Source: Dyella sp. A6 | Lineage (GTDB): Bacteria > Pseudomonadota > Gammaproteobacteria > Xanthomonadales > Rhodanobacteraceae | DNA length: 64,000 nt | Assembly (NCBI RefSeq): GCF_036320485.1 | Contig: NZ_CP132911.1 | Location: 1,426,001 to 1,490,000, forward strand | Direction: 5' to 3' | Shown: in pieces, positions 9,417-18,676 of the stretch | How positions within the stretch are numbered: the first letter of the stretch is position 1 | Layout: every line of letters begins with the position of its first letter | Notes under the pieces: model-generated | Told to the model about the DNA's origin: nothing | The model's input: only the letters and a program-made list of their open reading frames with translations | Database searches by the model: none | Position numbers and translations under genes: made by a program

Positions 9417-9716
9417 ATGTGGTACGCCGTCATCGCCACTGATCATCCCGGCTCGCTGGAAAAGCGCCTGGCCGCCCGGCCGGAACACCTGGCGCGGCTG
9501 CAGGCCCTGCAGGATGCGGGCCGCATGCTGCTGGCCGGCCCGTTTCCCGCGATCGACTCGGAGAACCCGGGGCCGGCGGGTTTCAGCGGCAGCCTGATCG
9601 TGGCCGAGTTCGCCAGCCTGGTGGATGCCCAGGCCTGGGCCAAGGACGATCCCTATGTCGCGGCGGGTGTCTATGCCCATGTCGAGGTCAAGCCGTTCCG
9701 CAAGACGCTTCCATGA
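9417..9716 (+). CDS. YciI-like protein
   Basis: The 99-residue product starts with M-W-Y-A-V-I-A-T-D at ATG 9417, behind GAAGGA. YciI-family proteins have a ferredoxin-like fold with a conserved histidine and aspartate. Here H10 and residues of the L-A-G-P-F-P loop fit the family, as does the closing V-E-V-K-P-F. No reaction is firmly known for YciI itself. The gene overlaps the downstream BolA-like gene by four bases (ATGA), so the two are cotranscribed. A TAGAAT at 9378-9383 could be its -10 element. Confidence 0.88.
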   Translation: MWYAVIATDHPGSLEKRLAARPEHLARLQALQDAGRMLLAGPFPAIDSENPGPAGFSGSLIVAEFASLVDAQAWAKDDPYVAAGVYAHVEVKPFRKTLP

Positions 9717-9976
9717 GCGCAGCGATGGTCGAGGAGATCCGCCGGCGCCTGGCCGCAGCGCTGGCGCCGCTGGAGCTGGAGGTGCTGGACGAGGGCCACA
9801 AGCACGCCGGCCATGCCAACGCGGGCAAGGGGCATTTCCACGTGCACATCGTCAGCGCGGCGTTCGCCGGGGTGCTGCCGATCAAGCGGCATCGCATGAT
9901 CTACGCGGCCCTCGATGGCCTGATGGATCAGGGCATCCACGCCCTGTCGATAGACGCTAAGGCTCCTGGCCCTTGA
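9713..9976 (+). CDS. BolA family protein
   Basis: This 87-residue protein has the BolA fold signature. The first half ends in the loop H-K-H-A-G-H, followed by [12 protein letters not shown] and the helix-turn-helix-like [13 protein letters not shown]. The C-terminus [10 protein letters not shown] matches family members. BolA proteins bind monothiol glutaredoxins and [2Fe-2S] clusters and influence cell shape and iron homeostasis. The start overlaps the yciI-like stop (ATGA). The pairing with YciI is common in Xanthomonadales and other gammaproteobacteria. A hairpin at 9985-10006 probably ends the transcript. Confidence 0.9.
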   Translation: MSAAMVEEIRRRLAAALAPLELEVLDEGHKHAGHANAGKGHFHVHIVSAAFAGVLPIKRHRMIYAALDGLMDQGIHALSIDAKAPGP

Positions 9977-9984
9977 ATTCAATG

Positions 9985-10006
9985 GGTTGAACGTCTCCGT
10001 TCAACC
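9985..10006 (+). terminator. Probable terminator after the bolA-like gene
   Basis: A perfect 9-bp stem (GGTTGAACG at 9985-9993, CGTTCAACC at 9998-10006) with a TCTC loop lies eight bases after the BolA stop. The following GCTTTCGC is only weakly T-rich, so termination may be partial. Confidence 0.5.
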
Positions 10007-10104
10007 GCTTTCGCTGATCCGAACGCATTGCGGCCACGCCCTGCGTTTGGCACAGTGACCCGTCGCCCCTTGCGGGCCCTCGTCCAGACGACTATCGACG
10101 CCAC

Positions 10105-13100
10105 ATGCGCCTGACCACCATCAAACTCGCCGGATTCAAGTCCTTCGTGGACGCGACCACGCTGCACCTGCCGTCCAACATGATTGGCGTGGTGGGGCCG
10201 AACGGTTGCGGCAAGTCGAACATCATCGACGCGATCCGCTGGGTGATGGGCGAAAGCGCGGCCAGCCGCCTGCGCGGCGATTCGCTGACCGATGTGATCT
10301 TCTCCGGCTCGAACGCACGCAAGCCGGTGGGGCAGGCCACGGTCGAGCTGATCTTCGACAACGCCGACGGCGCGATCCAGGGCGAGTATGGCCAGTACGC
10401 CGAGATCTCGGTGAAGCGCCAGGTCACGCGCGACGGCCAGTCGTCGTATTACCTCAACGGTGCCCGCTGTCGCCGGCGCGACATCACCGACCTGTTCCTA
10501 GGCACCGGTCTGGGGCCGCGCAGCTACTCGATCATCGAGCAGGGCATGATCTCGCAGATCATCGAGGCCCACCCGGAAGAGCTGCGTACCCATCTGGAAG
10601 AAGCGGCCGGCATCTCCAAGTACAAGGAGCGCCGCAAGGAGACCGAGAGCCGCATCAAGGCCACCCGCGAGAACCTCGACCGCGTGAGGGACGTGCGCGA
10701 CGAAGTCGACAAGCAGCTCGAACACCTCAATCGCCAGGCCCGTGCGGCCGAACGCTGGAAGGCGCTGAAGGAAGAGCAGACGCGCAAGGAGGCCGAACTC
10801 CGGGCACTGGAATACCGGGCGCTGAAAACCCAGCATGAAGGCGAGGGCGAGGGGCTTTCCGCCGCCGAAATCGAGATCGAGAAGCAGCTGGCCGGGCAGC
10901 GCCAGATCGAGGCCCAGCTGGAAAGCGTACGCGAACGCCACACCGGCGCCAGCGAGCACCTGAACGCCGTGCAGGCCGAGGTCTACAAGGTCGGCAGCGA
11001 GATCGCCCGCGTCGAGCAGCAGGTGCGCCACAACAAGGAAACCGCCGAGCGCCTGCAGCGCGCCCAGGGCGAGGTCGAGCGCGAGCACGAGGAACTGGCT
11101 GCGCACATCGGCACCGATCGCGAGCAGATCGAAACCCTGCGCATGGCGCTGGCCGAAGGCGAGCCCAGGCTCGAAGCCCTGCACCAGATGCAGGACGACA
11201 CCGCCGAGGCACAGCGCAGCTCCGAGACGAAGCTGGCCGACTGGCAGCAGCGCTGGGACGCGCACACGCGCACGGCGGGCGAGTCCAACCGCGCGGCCGA
11301 AGTCGAACGCACCAAGCTCAACTACCTCGACCGCCAGGTGCTGGACCTGTCGCGGCGGCGCGAGGCGCTGGAAGCCGAGCAGAAGGCCACCGACGTCGAA
11401 GCACTCGACGCGGCCGCCGAACAGCTCGGCCAGGAACACGACACCCAGCGCGAACGGGTCGAGGCTCTGGGCAGCCTGCTCGACCAGCACAAGAGCGGTC
11501 ACGAACGCGTGCTGGAGGAAGAGCGCCAGCTGCAGTCCGCGCTGAACGAGGCACGCCAGCAATTGCAGGCGGCGCGTGGCCGGCATGCCTCGCTGGAGGC
11601 GCTGCAGACTGCGGCGCTGGGTCAGGAGGAGAGTGCCGCCAGCAGCTGGCTGGCGGGCCTGGGCCTGGACAAGGCCCGTCGCCTGGGTGCTGCCCTGCAG
11701 GTGGATGCCGGCTGGGAAACCGCGGTGGAAACCGTGCTGGCCGGACTGCTCGATGGCGTGCTGGTGGACGATCCGGTGGCGCTGGCGACCGAGCTTGGCA
11801 CGCTGGGCGACGCCGATATCGCCCTGCTGCATGGCGGTGCGGGCGAGCCCGGCGCGGAAGGCACCCTGGCCGCACGCGTGCGCGGTCCTGCCGCCGCGCT
11901 GCAATGGCTGGCGCAGGTGCATACCGCGGAAACGCTTGACGAGGCGCGCAACCGGGCCGCTGCGCTCGGACCGCAGGCGTCGATCATCACGCGCAATGGC
12001 GAGTGGCTGTCCCCGCACTGGGTACGCGTGCGCCGCGCGCAAGGCAACCAGGTGGGCGTGCTGGCGCGCGAACGCGAGCTGCGCACGCTGACCGACCAGA
12101 TCGCCGCACTCGAAGCGCATCTGGAAGAAGCCGGCGAGCAACTGGAAGACCTGCGCACCCGCAAGTTCGAAACCGAGCGCGCGCGCGACGATGCGCAGCG
12201 CGAGCTTTACAACGCGCACCGCCGCCAGTCGGAGCTGGCCGGTCAGCTGCAGAGTCACCGCGGCAAGGTGGAAACCGCCCGCGCACGGGCCGAAAAGGTG
12301 GCCGGCGAGCTGTCGACCCTGATCGAGCAGGTCGACGAACTGCAGTCGCAGACGCGTGAGGCGCGGGCACGGCTGGACGAGTCGGTCAACCACATGGGTG
12401 ACCTGGAAGACCTGCGCCGCGAGCTGGAAAACGAACGCCGCGCCTTGCTCGAAGCCCGCGAAGAGGCCCGCATGAACGCCCGCGAGGCTTCCGAGCAGGT
12501 CCATGCGCTGGCGTTGTCGATGGAGTCCAAGCGCTCCTCGCTGGCGTCGCTGGAACAGTCGCTGGCACGCATGGAAACCCAGCTGCGCCAGATCGAGTCG
12601 CGCCGTACCGAGATCGCCCAGCAGCTTGAAGCGGGCTCCGATCCGATTGCCGAGCTGGAAGCCGAGCGGCAGACCTACCTGGACCAGCGCCTGCTGGTGG
12701 ACAAGCAGCTGGTCGAGGCACGGCGCGCGCTGGAAGACTGCGACATCGAGTTTCGCCGGCTGGAGCAGCAGCGCCATCTGGCCGAACAGGGTCTGGCCAC
12801 CTTGCGCGAGAACCTCTCGCAGAAGCGGCTCGCTGCGCAGGCACTGCAATTACGGGCGGATCAGCTGGCCGAGGCGATCGTCGGCTCGGGCCTCGAGCTG
12901 GAACCGTTGCTGGCCGAATTGCCCGGCGAGGCCGATGCCGGGCAGTGGCGCCAGCAACTGGGCGAACTGGCGCAGAAGATCGTGCGACTGGAGCCGGTCA
13001 ATCTCGCGGCGATCCAGGAGCATGCCGAGCAGAGCGAGCGCAAGACCTACCTAGACAACCAGCTGGCCGACCTGGTCAGCGCGATGGAAACGCTGGAGGG

Positions 13101-13605
13101 TGCGATCAAGAAGATCGACCGCGAAACGCGCCAGCGCTTCAAAGAAACCTTCGAGAAGGTCAACGCCGGCGTGCAGGAACTGTTCCCGCGCCTGTTCGGC
13201 GGCGGTCATGCCTATCTGGAACTGACCGGCGACGACCTGCTCAACACCGGCGTGTCGATCATGGCGCGCCCGCCGGGCAAGCGGCCTTCCAACATCTCGC
13301 TGCTTTCCGGCGGCGAGAAGGCGCTGACCGCGGTGGCGCTGGTATTCGCCATCTTCAGTCTCAACCCCGCGCCGTTCTGCCTGCTCGACGAGGTGGACGC
13401 ACCGCTGGACGAAGCCAACGTGGGGCGCTTCTCAAACATGGTGAAGGAGATGAGCGAGAAGGTGCAGTTCATTTTCATCAGCCACAACAAGGCGACCATG
13501 GAAGCGGCCAGCCAGCTCTGCGGCGTGACCATGCGCGAACCGGGCGTGTCGCGCCTGGTGCAGGTCGACCTGGCCGAAGCGGCTAAACTGGCCGGGGCCG
13601 CCTGA
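10105..13605 (+). CDS. smc: Chromosome partition protein SMC
   Basis: SMC is an ATP-driven DNA-organising protein of the condensin family. The 1166-residue length is typical. The N-terminal ATPase head has Walker A G-P-N-G-C-G-K-S-N at 31-39. Coiled coil runs from about 170 to 500, a globular hinge follows around 510-650, and a second coiled coil runs to about 1000. The C-terminal head has the signature L-S-G-G-E-K near 1065 and Walker B L-L-D-E-V-D-A-P-L-D near 1093. I see no scpA or scpB in the window. The downstream zipA follows within 30 bases, an arrangement typical of Xanthomonadales and other gammaproteobacteria. Confidence 0.97.
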   Translation: MRLTTIKLAGFKSFVDATTLHLPSNMIGVVGPNGCGKSNIIDAIRWVMGESAASRLRGDSLTDVIFSGSNARKPVGQATVELIFDNADGAIQGEYGQYAEISVKRQVTRDGQSSYYLNGARCRRRDITDLFLGTGLGPRSYSIIEQGMISQIIEAHPEELRTHLEEAAGISKYKERRKETESRIKATRENLDRVRDVRDEVDKQLEHLNRQARAAERWKALKEEQTRKEAELRALEYRALKTQHEGEGEGLSAAEIEIEKQLAGQRQIEAQLESVRERHTGASEHLNAVQAEVYKVGSEIARVEQQVRHNKETAERLQRAQGEVEREHEELAAHIGTDREQIETLRMALAEGEPRLEALHQMQDDTAEAQRSSETKLADWQQRWDAHTRTAGESNRAAEVERTKLNYLDRQVLDLSRRREALEAEQKATDVEALDAAAEQLGQEHDTQRERVEALGSLLDQHKSGHERVLEEERQLQSALNEARQQLQAARGRHASLEALQTAALGQEESAASSWLAGLGLDKARRLGAALQVDAGWETAVETVLAGLLDGVLVDDPVALATELGTLGDADIALLHGGAGEPGAEGTLAARVRGPAAALQWLAQVHTAETLDEARNRAAALGPQASIITRNGEWLSPHWVRVRRAQGNQVGVLARERELRTLTDQIAALEAHLEEAGEQLEDLRTRKFETERARDDAQRELYNAHRRQSELAGQLQSHRGKVETARARAEKVAGELSTLIEQVDELQSQTREARARLDESVNHMGDLEDLRRELENERRALLEAREEARMNAREASEQVHALALSMESKRSSLASLEQSLARMETQLRQIESRRTEIAQQLEAGSDPIAELEAERQTYLDQRLLVDKQLVEARRALEDCDIEFRRLEQQRHLAEQGLATLRENLSQKRLAAQALQLRADQLAEAIVGSGLELEPLLAELPGEADAGQWRQQLGELAQKIVRLEPVNLAAIQEHAEQSERKTYLDNQLADLVSAMETLEGAIKKIDRETRQRFKETFEKVNAGVQELFPRLFGGGHAYLELTGDDLLNTGVSIMARPPGKRPSNISLLSGGEKALTAVALVFAIFSLNPAPFCLLDEVDAPLDEANVGRFSNMVKEMSEKVQFIFISHNKATMEAASQLCGVTMREPGVSRLVQVDLAEAAKLAGAA

Positions 13606-13634
13606 GCCCGTGAAGAAGTCCTGAGGAACCCGTG

Positions 13635-14639
13635 ATGATGTTGCCCATCGTGCCCGCGCTTGCATGGAACCCTTCCGTCGGCATTCCGCTGCTGGTCGTC
13701 GGCCTGATCGCGTTCGCGCTGATCTGGCTGTTCGGCAAGCCGAAGCAGGAGCAGGGCCGCAGGCGTCAGGCGCCGGCTGAAACAACCGGCGGCGAACGGC
13801 GCGAACCGACCCTGGGCGGCGAGTCCAGTCTGGCGGACGACCCGGTGTTCGACGACATGGGACCGGCCAGGGGCCGTGCACCGGCCGTCGAACCGGAGCA
13901 GGGCGAGCTCGACATGGGCCTGCGCGAGGAGCTGGAGCGCCTCGGTGCGGCGCTGGCAGGCGAGCAGCGGAATCACGCGCCGTCGGCGCGTGCGCCGTTG
14001 AGCGGTACCGCGGCGTCCATCGTGGATGCCTTGCGCAGTCCCGGCGACGGCCATGCCGCCGCATCGCCGGCACCCGCGCCCTCGAAGCCGGCGTCCGTCG
14101 AACCGGTATGCCCGGCGCCGGTACCTGCACCCGCACCGGCGCCCGCTGCGGCACCACCGCGTTCGGACCTCGGGCGGCGTCCGGCGCAGATGCCGGTGGA
14201 GCGCATCGTCAGCCTGTTCGTGGTGGCGCGCGAGGGCGAGCGCTTCCATGGCCCCGATCTCGTGGTGGCGGCCGAAAAAGCCGGCCTGGAGTTCGGCGAC
14301 ATGGGCATCTATCACCGGCTGGTGGACGGCAAGCGCGAGCTGGGTCCGATCTTCAGCGTGGCCAACATGCTCAAGCCCGGCAGTTTCGACCTGGCGCGGC
14401 TCGATGCGCTGCACACGCCCGGGGTGAGCTTCTTCATGACGCTGCCGGCGCCGGTGCCGGCGCTGGATGCGTGGGACACCATGCTGCCGACCGCGCAGCG
14501 GCTGGCCGAACTGCTGGAGGGTCAGGTGCTGGACGAGGAACGCAACGCACTGGGTCGCCAGCGCATCGCGTATATCCGCGACGAGCTGCGCGGCTGGGAC
14601 CGCAACCACGAAGGCGACGAGATCCAGTTCGGCCGCTGA
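13635..14639 (+). CDS. zipA: Cell division protein ZipA
   Basis: ZipA anchors FtsZ to the inner membrane at the division site. Residues 1-34 form an N-terminal membrane anchor (G-I-P-L-L-V-V-G-L-I-A-F-A-L-I-W-L-F-G) facing the cytoplasm. A long Ala/Pro/Glu-rich linker runs to about residue 180. The C-terminal FtsZ-binding domain follows, beginning around P-V-E-R-I-V-S-L-F-V-V-A-R and containing G-I-Y-H-R-L. Consecutive GTG 13632, ATG 13635 and ATG 13638 are possible starts; GAGGAA at 13623 best suits either ATG. smc lies 29 bases upstream. ligA, the usual gene after zipA in gammaproteobacteria, is not here; an ABC exporter follows instead. Confidence 0.9.
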   Translation: MMLPIVPALAWNPSVGIPLLVVGLIAFALIWLFGKPKQEQGRRRQAPAETTGGERREPTLGGESSLADDPVFDDMGPARGRAPAVEPEQGELDMGLREELERLGAALAGEQRNHAPSARAPLSGTAASIVDALRSPGDGHAAASPAPAPSKPASVEPVCPAPVPAPAPAPAAAPPRSDLGRRPAQMPVERIVSLFVVAREGERFHGPDLVVAAEKAGLEFGDMGIYHRLVDGKRELGPIFSVANMLKPGSFDLARLDALHTPGVSFFMTLPAPVPALDAWDTMLPTAQRLAELLEGQVLDEERNALGRQRIAYIRDELRGWDRNHEGDEIQFGR

Positions 14640-14766
14640 CCGGCATGGCCGGGCCGACCTGCGGGTCGTGCCGTGGCGATCGAGCCGCTGACGGGTTGCG
14701 TTGCCGCGCCGGACACCGCATGTTGTCGGTTGGCGCGCTCCCGCTGCTCCTTCCCCGGCTTCAATC

Positions 14767-16611
14767 ATGATCTTCCGCTGGTTCGAATCCCTTATCGACG
14801 CGTTCAAGGAGCCGGTCGACGGCATGCCGCCGAAGTCGGTCTGGCGCTTCTACGTGTTCTACCTGCGCCAGGTCTGGCCGGTCTTTGCGGCGGTGATCGT
14901 GGTCGGCTTCGTCGTGGCGCTGATCGAGGTGTCGCTGTTCGGCTTCATCGGTCGCATCGTTGACCTGGCACGCGGCGTGCCGATGACCGATTTCTTCCGT
15001 CTGCACGGGCACGAGCTGATCTGGATGGCGTTGGTGGCGCTGGTGGCGCGGCCGGTGTTCAACAGCCTGCACGATCTGCTGGTGAACCAGGCGATCGTGC
15101 CCAGCCTGACCAACCGTATCCGCTGGCAGAACCACCGCTATGTGATCCGCCAGAGTCTGGGTTTTTTCCAGAACGACTATGCCGGTCGCATTGCCAACCG
15201 GATCATGCAGACCGGCGGCTCGCTGCGCGAGTCGACGGTGCAGATCGTCGATGCGATCTGGTACGTACTGGTCTACACCGGTACGGCCGCAGCGCTGTTC
15301 GCCCATGCCGACATGTGGCTGGCCGCACCGTTGCTGGCCTGGGTCTTCGCCTATGTCGGGCTGCTGGCGTTCTTCATACCGCGCATCAAGCAGCGTTCGT
15401 GGAAAGCGTCCGAGGCGCGCTCGAAGCTGATGGGGCGCATCGTCGACGGCTACACCAACGTGCTGACCCTGAAGCTGTTCGCACATACCCGGCGCGAGGA
15501 AGCCTATGTGGCCGACGCGATGGCCGAGCAGACCGACAAGCTGCGCCGCATGACCCGGCTGACCACGGCGATGGACGCCAGCATCACCATCCTCAACGGC
15601 TTCCTGATCGTCGGCACATCGGGTCTGGCGCTGTGGCTGTGGAGCCGGGGCCATGTGACGGTGGGCGCCATCGCGCTTTCCACCGGGCTGGTGATCCGCA
15701 TCAACAACATGTCCGGCTGGATCATGTGGGTGGTCAACGGCATTTTCGAGAACGTAGGCACCGTGCAGGACGGCATCACGACCATCGCGCAGCCGCGCGC
15801 GGTGCAGGACCACGAGGGTGCAATGCCGCTGGAGGTGACTACCGGCGCGGTGCGCTTCCACGACATCCATTTCCATTACGGCAAGCAGGGCGGCGTCATC
15901 GCCGGGCTGGACCTGGCGGTGCGGGCCGGCGAGAAGATCGGCGTGGTCGGCCCGTCGGGTGCGGGCAAGTCCACCCTGGTCAACGTGCTGCTGCGGCTGT
16001 ACGACCTGGAAAACGGCCATATCAGCATCGACGGGCAGGACATCGCCGGGGTGACCCAGGAAAGCCTGCGCTCGCAGATTGGCGTGGTGACCCAGGACAC
16101 CTCGCTGCTGCATCGCTCGATCCGCGACAACATCCTTTACGGCCGGCCCGATGCCAGCGAGGCGCAGGTGCTGGATGCGGTGCGCAAGGCGCGTGCGGAC
16201 GAGTTCATTCCCACGCTGACGGATGGTGAAGGCCGCACCGGTTTCGACGCTCTGGTCGGCGAACGCGGCGTGAAGCTTTCCGGCGGCCAGCGCCAGCGCA
16301 TCGCGATTGCCCGCGTGCTGTTGAAGGACGCGCCGATCCTGGTGCTGGACGAGGCCACCAGTGCGCTGGATTCCGAGGCGGAAGCGGCGATCCAGGACAG
16401 CCTGGACCTGCTGATGCAGGGCAAGACGGTGATCGCGATCGCGCATCGCCTGTCCACGATCGCCCGGATGGACCGGCTGGTGGTCATGGACAAGGGGCGC
16501 ATCGTGGAAACTGGCAACCATGCCGAACTGGTTGCCCGCGACGGTCTCTACGCGCGCCTGTGGAAACGACAGACCGGCGGTTTCGTGGCGGCGGAAGATA
16601 CGCTGGCGTGA
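14767..16611 (+). CDS. ABC exporter, fused membrane and ATPase domains
   Basis: This 614-residue half-transporter has an N-terminal six-helix ABC membrane domain (about residues 30-340) and a nucleotide-binding domain. That domain has Walker A G-P-S-G-A-G-K-S-T near 395, signature L-S-G-G-Q-R-Q-R at about 504, Walker B I-L-V-L-D-E-A-T-S-A-L-D near 528 and an A-H-R-L-S-T switch region. It is expected to function as a homodimer exporting a lipid, peptide or drug. It is not close enough by eye to call MsbA, and no substrate is evident. ATG 14767 is preferred; an earlier in-frame ATG at 14701 would add a run unlike the family. It is followed by convergent minus-strand genes. Confidence 0.9.
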   Translation: MIFRWFESLIDAFKEPVDGMPPKSVWRFYVFYLRQVWPVFAAVIVVGFVVALIEVSLFGFIGRIVDLARGVPMTDFFRLHGHELIWMALVALVARPVFNSLHDLLVNQAIVPSLTNRIRWQNHRYVIRQSLGFFQNDYAGRIANRIMQTGGSLRESTVQIVDAIWYVLVYTGTAAALFAHADMWLAAPLLAWVFAYVGLLAFFIPRIKQRSWKASEARSKLMGRIVDGYTNVLTLKLFAHTRREEAYVADAMAEQTDKLRRMTRLTTAMDASITILNGFLIVGTSGLALWLWSRGHVTVGAIALSTGLVIRINNMSGWIMWVVNGIFENVGTVQDGITTIAQPRAVQDHEGAMPLEVTTGAVRFHDIHFHYGKQGGVIAGLDLAVRAGEKIGVVGPSGAGKSTLVNVLLRLYDLENGHISIDGQDIAGVTQESLRSQIGVVTQDTSLLHRSIRDNILYGRPDASEAQVLDAVRKARADEFIPTLTDGEGRTGFDALVGERGVKLSGGQRQRIAIARVLLKDAPILVLDEATSALDSEAEAAIQDSLDLLMQGKTVIAIAHRLSTIARMDRLVVMDKGRIVETGNHAELVARDGLYARLWKRQTGGFVAAEDTLA

Positions 16612-16648
16612 AGCGACCGCGGCCACGCGGCCGCCGTCGCCGGCGCGG

Positions 16649-17785
16649 TCAGGCGAGGTCTGCGGCCTTTGTCGTGCGCGGCGGGCAGGCCTGTTCCAGC
16701 CAGCGCACCGAGGCCTCGGCCGCTGCGGCGCCGCCCAGCGAAACCGGTGCGTGCATGCCACGGTTGTGCGGTCCGTAGGGCTGGTACTTTTCCAGGTTGT
16801 GCTGGATGAACAGCCCCAACGTGGGCGTTTCCGAGGCACAGGCTAGGTGCATCACGCCGCAGTCGCCGCTGATGAAGCCGTCCATGGCCGCGAACACCGC
16901 CGCCATCCGGCGCAGGTTGCGCGAATAGAAGGTGGCATGGGTGCCGGGCAACTGCGAACGACCATGGTCGGCCAGCACGTTGACGATGCGGATGTCCGGT
17001 CGCAGCGTCTGCAGCGTCGTGACGAAGTCCGACCACCAGGTTTCCGGGTAACGCTTGGCACCGGTCGCGTTGGGAAACAGTCCGATCACCGGGCCGTCGC
17101 CGTCGTGGCCCGCAATGGCGGCCAGCGCTCGCCGGCCACGGACCAGTTCCTCGGTATCGAGCTCGATGCCCAGGGTCGGCCAGTCGGCGGACTGGTTGTC
17201 GCCGATGGCGGCCCGCAGCAGGTGCACGCTGCGGGTGGCCATGTGGGTGGGGCAGGCGTCCAGATAGCCCTGCAGCGGTCCCGGGGTCTCGTCCAGCGGA
17301 AAGCCCAGCTTGTAGGTGGCATGGCTGAGACCCAACGCCATGCGGCCGGAATAGGAGTCAGCGCAGGCGTCGATCGCCAGGTCGTAGCGGTTCCGCCGCA
17401 TCGCGCGGATCTGCGCGAACAAGGTCCACAGGTGACGGGCGGCTTTGCTGGGCAGGGCGAAGATCGAGCCGAGCATCGGGTGCTCGCCGAACACCATGTC
17501 GGCGGCGTGCCCCGAGCACATGATGTCGATTTCGGCGCCGGGATAACGGGCTTCGATCTCGCGCAGCAGTGGGCTGAGCAGCAGCGTGTTGCCCAGCCGG
17601 TGATTCAGCCGGCACACCAGGATGCGGTGCATGCCCTGGCCGGGCAGGCCGCCGGGCGGGCACAGGCCGCTGTCGACCGAGCGCAGCAGCATCGAGCTGA
17701 ACATACCGACGAGGCGGCGGCGCAGCCGCATGACGCGAGCGCGGCGGGTGTCGGCAGTCGGAGCGTGAGGTGGTGTCGTGGACAT
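16649..17785 (-). CDS. Family 9 glycosyltransferase (heptosyltransferase-like)
   Basis: The 378-residue product from ATG at 17785 shows the GT9 pattern: an N-terminal domain beginning I-L-V-C-R-L-N-H-R-L-G-N-T-L-L-L-S-P-L, a nucleotide-sugar half with G-L-F-P-N-A-T-G-A-K-R-Y-P-E-T-W-W, and F-I-S-G-D-C-G-V-M-H-L-A near residue 305. GT9 enzymes add heptose or related sugars to the lipopolysaccharide inner core at the cytoplasmic face of the inner membrane. The substrate here is not decidable by eye. The first 45 residues are basic and variable, so the start could be further in. It shares direction with the PAP2 gene upstream, which suggests a loose link to envelope lipids. Confidence 0.82.
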   Translation of the reverse strand: MSTTPPHAPTADTRRARVMRLRRRLVGMFSSMLLRSVDSGLCPPGGLPGQGMHRILVCRLNHRLGNTLLLSPLLREIEARYPGAEIDIMCSGHAADMVFGEHPMLGSIFALPSKAARHLWTLFAQIRAMRRNRYDLAIDACADSYSGRMALGLSHATYKLGFPLDETPGPLQGYLDACPTHMATRSVHLLRAAIGDNQSADWPTLGIELDTEELVRGRRALAAIAGHDGDGPVIGLFPNATGAKRYPETWWSDFVTTLQTLRPDIRIVNVLADHGRSQLPGTHATFYSRNLRRMAAVFAAMDGFISGDCGVMHLACASETPTLGLFIQHNLEKYQPYGPHNRGMHAPVSLGGAAAAEASVRWLEQACPPRTTKAADLA

Positions 17786-17841
17786 GCGTTCGATCAATGA
17801 ATTTCGACTCGTGGACCGGCAATGGTGCCAGACATGGGGCG

Positions 17842-18462
17842 TCAGAAGCGGTAAGCCAACCCGATCTGGAAACCGCCCGGCAGCCAGCCCAGTATGACCG
17901 GACTGTGCGTATGCGTCGCCCACAGACCGAAACCGGTACCCAGCGCGGCGCCGGCCAGCACGTCGCTCTGCCAGTGGCCGCGCACCTTCATGCGGGCGAT
18001 GGCGTCGTAGACCGGCAGCAGTTCCAGTGCATAGACGGCCGGGTGCTCGCGGCCATAGGTCGCCACGAAGGGCGTCACGGCTGCCGAGATCATGGTCACT
18101 TCGCCGCTGGGGAAGCTGTTGTTGTGGATGCCCTGGAAGAAGCGATTCGGGTTGCTGGTGTCGCGCGGACGTTCACGCTGGAAGCTGACTTTCAGGGCCG
18201 CCGATGCCACGCTGGAAAAGGCCACCGCATCGACCGAGCGCCAGAACGTGTCGCCCAGCTGGTTGTGGTCACCCAGCAGCAGCGCGCCGCCGGCGACGGT
18301 CAGTGCGGTGCCGTATTCAAGATCGATCTGGGTACTGCGCTTCCAGATGCCGTGATCGTCGTAGTGCAGACGGTGGTCGATGCCCAGCAGGCCGCCGGCA
18401 TGGGCGCAGGGGCTGCCCAGCACGGCCAGGCAGCACACCATGAAAATGGCGACGCGACGCAT
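17842..18462 (-). CDS. Exported PAP2-family phosphatase
   Basis: This 206-residue protein has a Sec signal peptide (residues 1-22, ending A-H-A). The PAP2 catalytic motifs are present: K-x6-R-P as K-V-S-F-Q-R-E-R-P, P-S-G-E within N-S-F-P-S-G-E-V-T, and R-x5-H-x3-D as R-M-K-V-R-G-H-W-Q-S-D. In canonical PAP2 enzymes the second motif is P-S-G-H; here the histidine is glutamate. The third-motif His and Asp are intact. Such enzymes remove phosphate from lipid phosphates or lipid A in the periplasm. The C-terminus ends in an aromatic F, and the sequence has few long hydrophobic helices, so a soluble or outer-membrane-associated location is possible. Confidence 0.8.
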   Translation of the reverse strand: MRRVAIFMVCCLAVLGSPCAHAGGLLGIDHRLHYDDHGIWKRSTQIDLEYGTALTVAGGALLLGDHNQLGDTFWRSVDAVAFSSVASAALKVSFQRERPRDTSNPNRFFQGIHNNSFPSGEVTMISAAVTPFVATYGREHPAVYALELLPVYDAIARMKVRGHWQSDVLAGAALGTGFGLWATHTHSPVILGWLPGGFQIGLAYRF

Positions 18463-18638
18463 GATGTTTCCCCTCCGGCAGTCCCCGTGGCTGCGCTCGG
18501 TCCAGCGGCAGCATGGTCGCGCACAGCGCTTTGCCCTTACTTAGGGTTGCCCTGACGGGCCCCGGCGCAACCATGGCCAAGTCCGGATAAGGATGGTACT
18601 GCCGGTCCGTTTGTTCTGGCGACACCGCCGACCATGGG

Positions 18639-18670
18639 TTGACTCTTGACCTTGATCCATGGTCTAGACT
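18639..18670 (+). promoter_or_regulatory. Candidate MerR-type promoter of the metal-resistance operon
   Basis: TTGACT at 18639-18644 and TAGACT at 18665-18670 are separated by 20 bases, the over-long spacer typical of MerR-activated promoters. The spacer contains the imperfect dyad GACC-N9-GGTC (18648-18664), a plausible regulator site. The regulator start codon is only seven bases beyond the -10, so the transcript would be almost leaderless. Confidence 0.55.
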
Positions 18671-18676
18671 TTTCGC

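Noticed and set aside
10498..12849. A 783-codon minus-strand frame across smc
   Set aside because: It is opposite the coiled-coil region of smc. The repetitive Leu/Gln/Arg translation is the mirror of coiled-coil codons.
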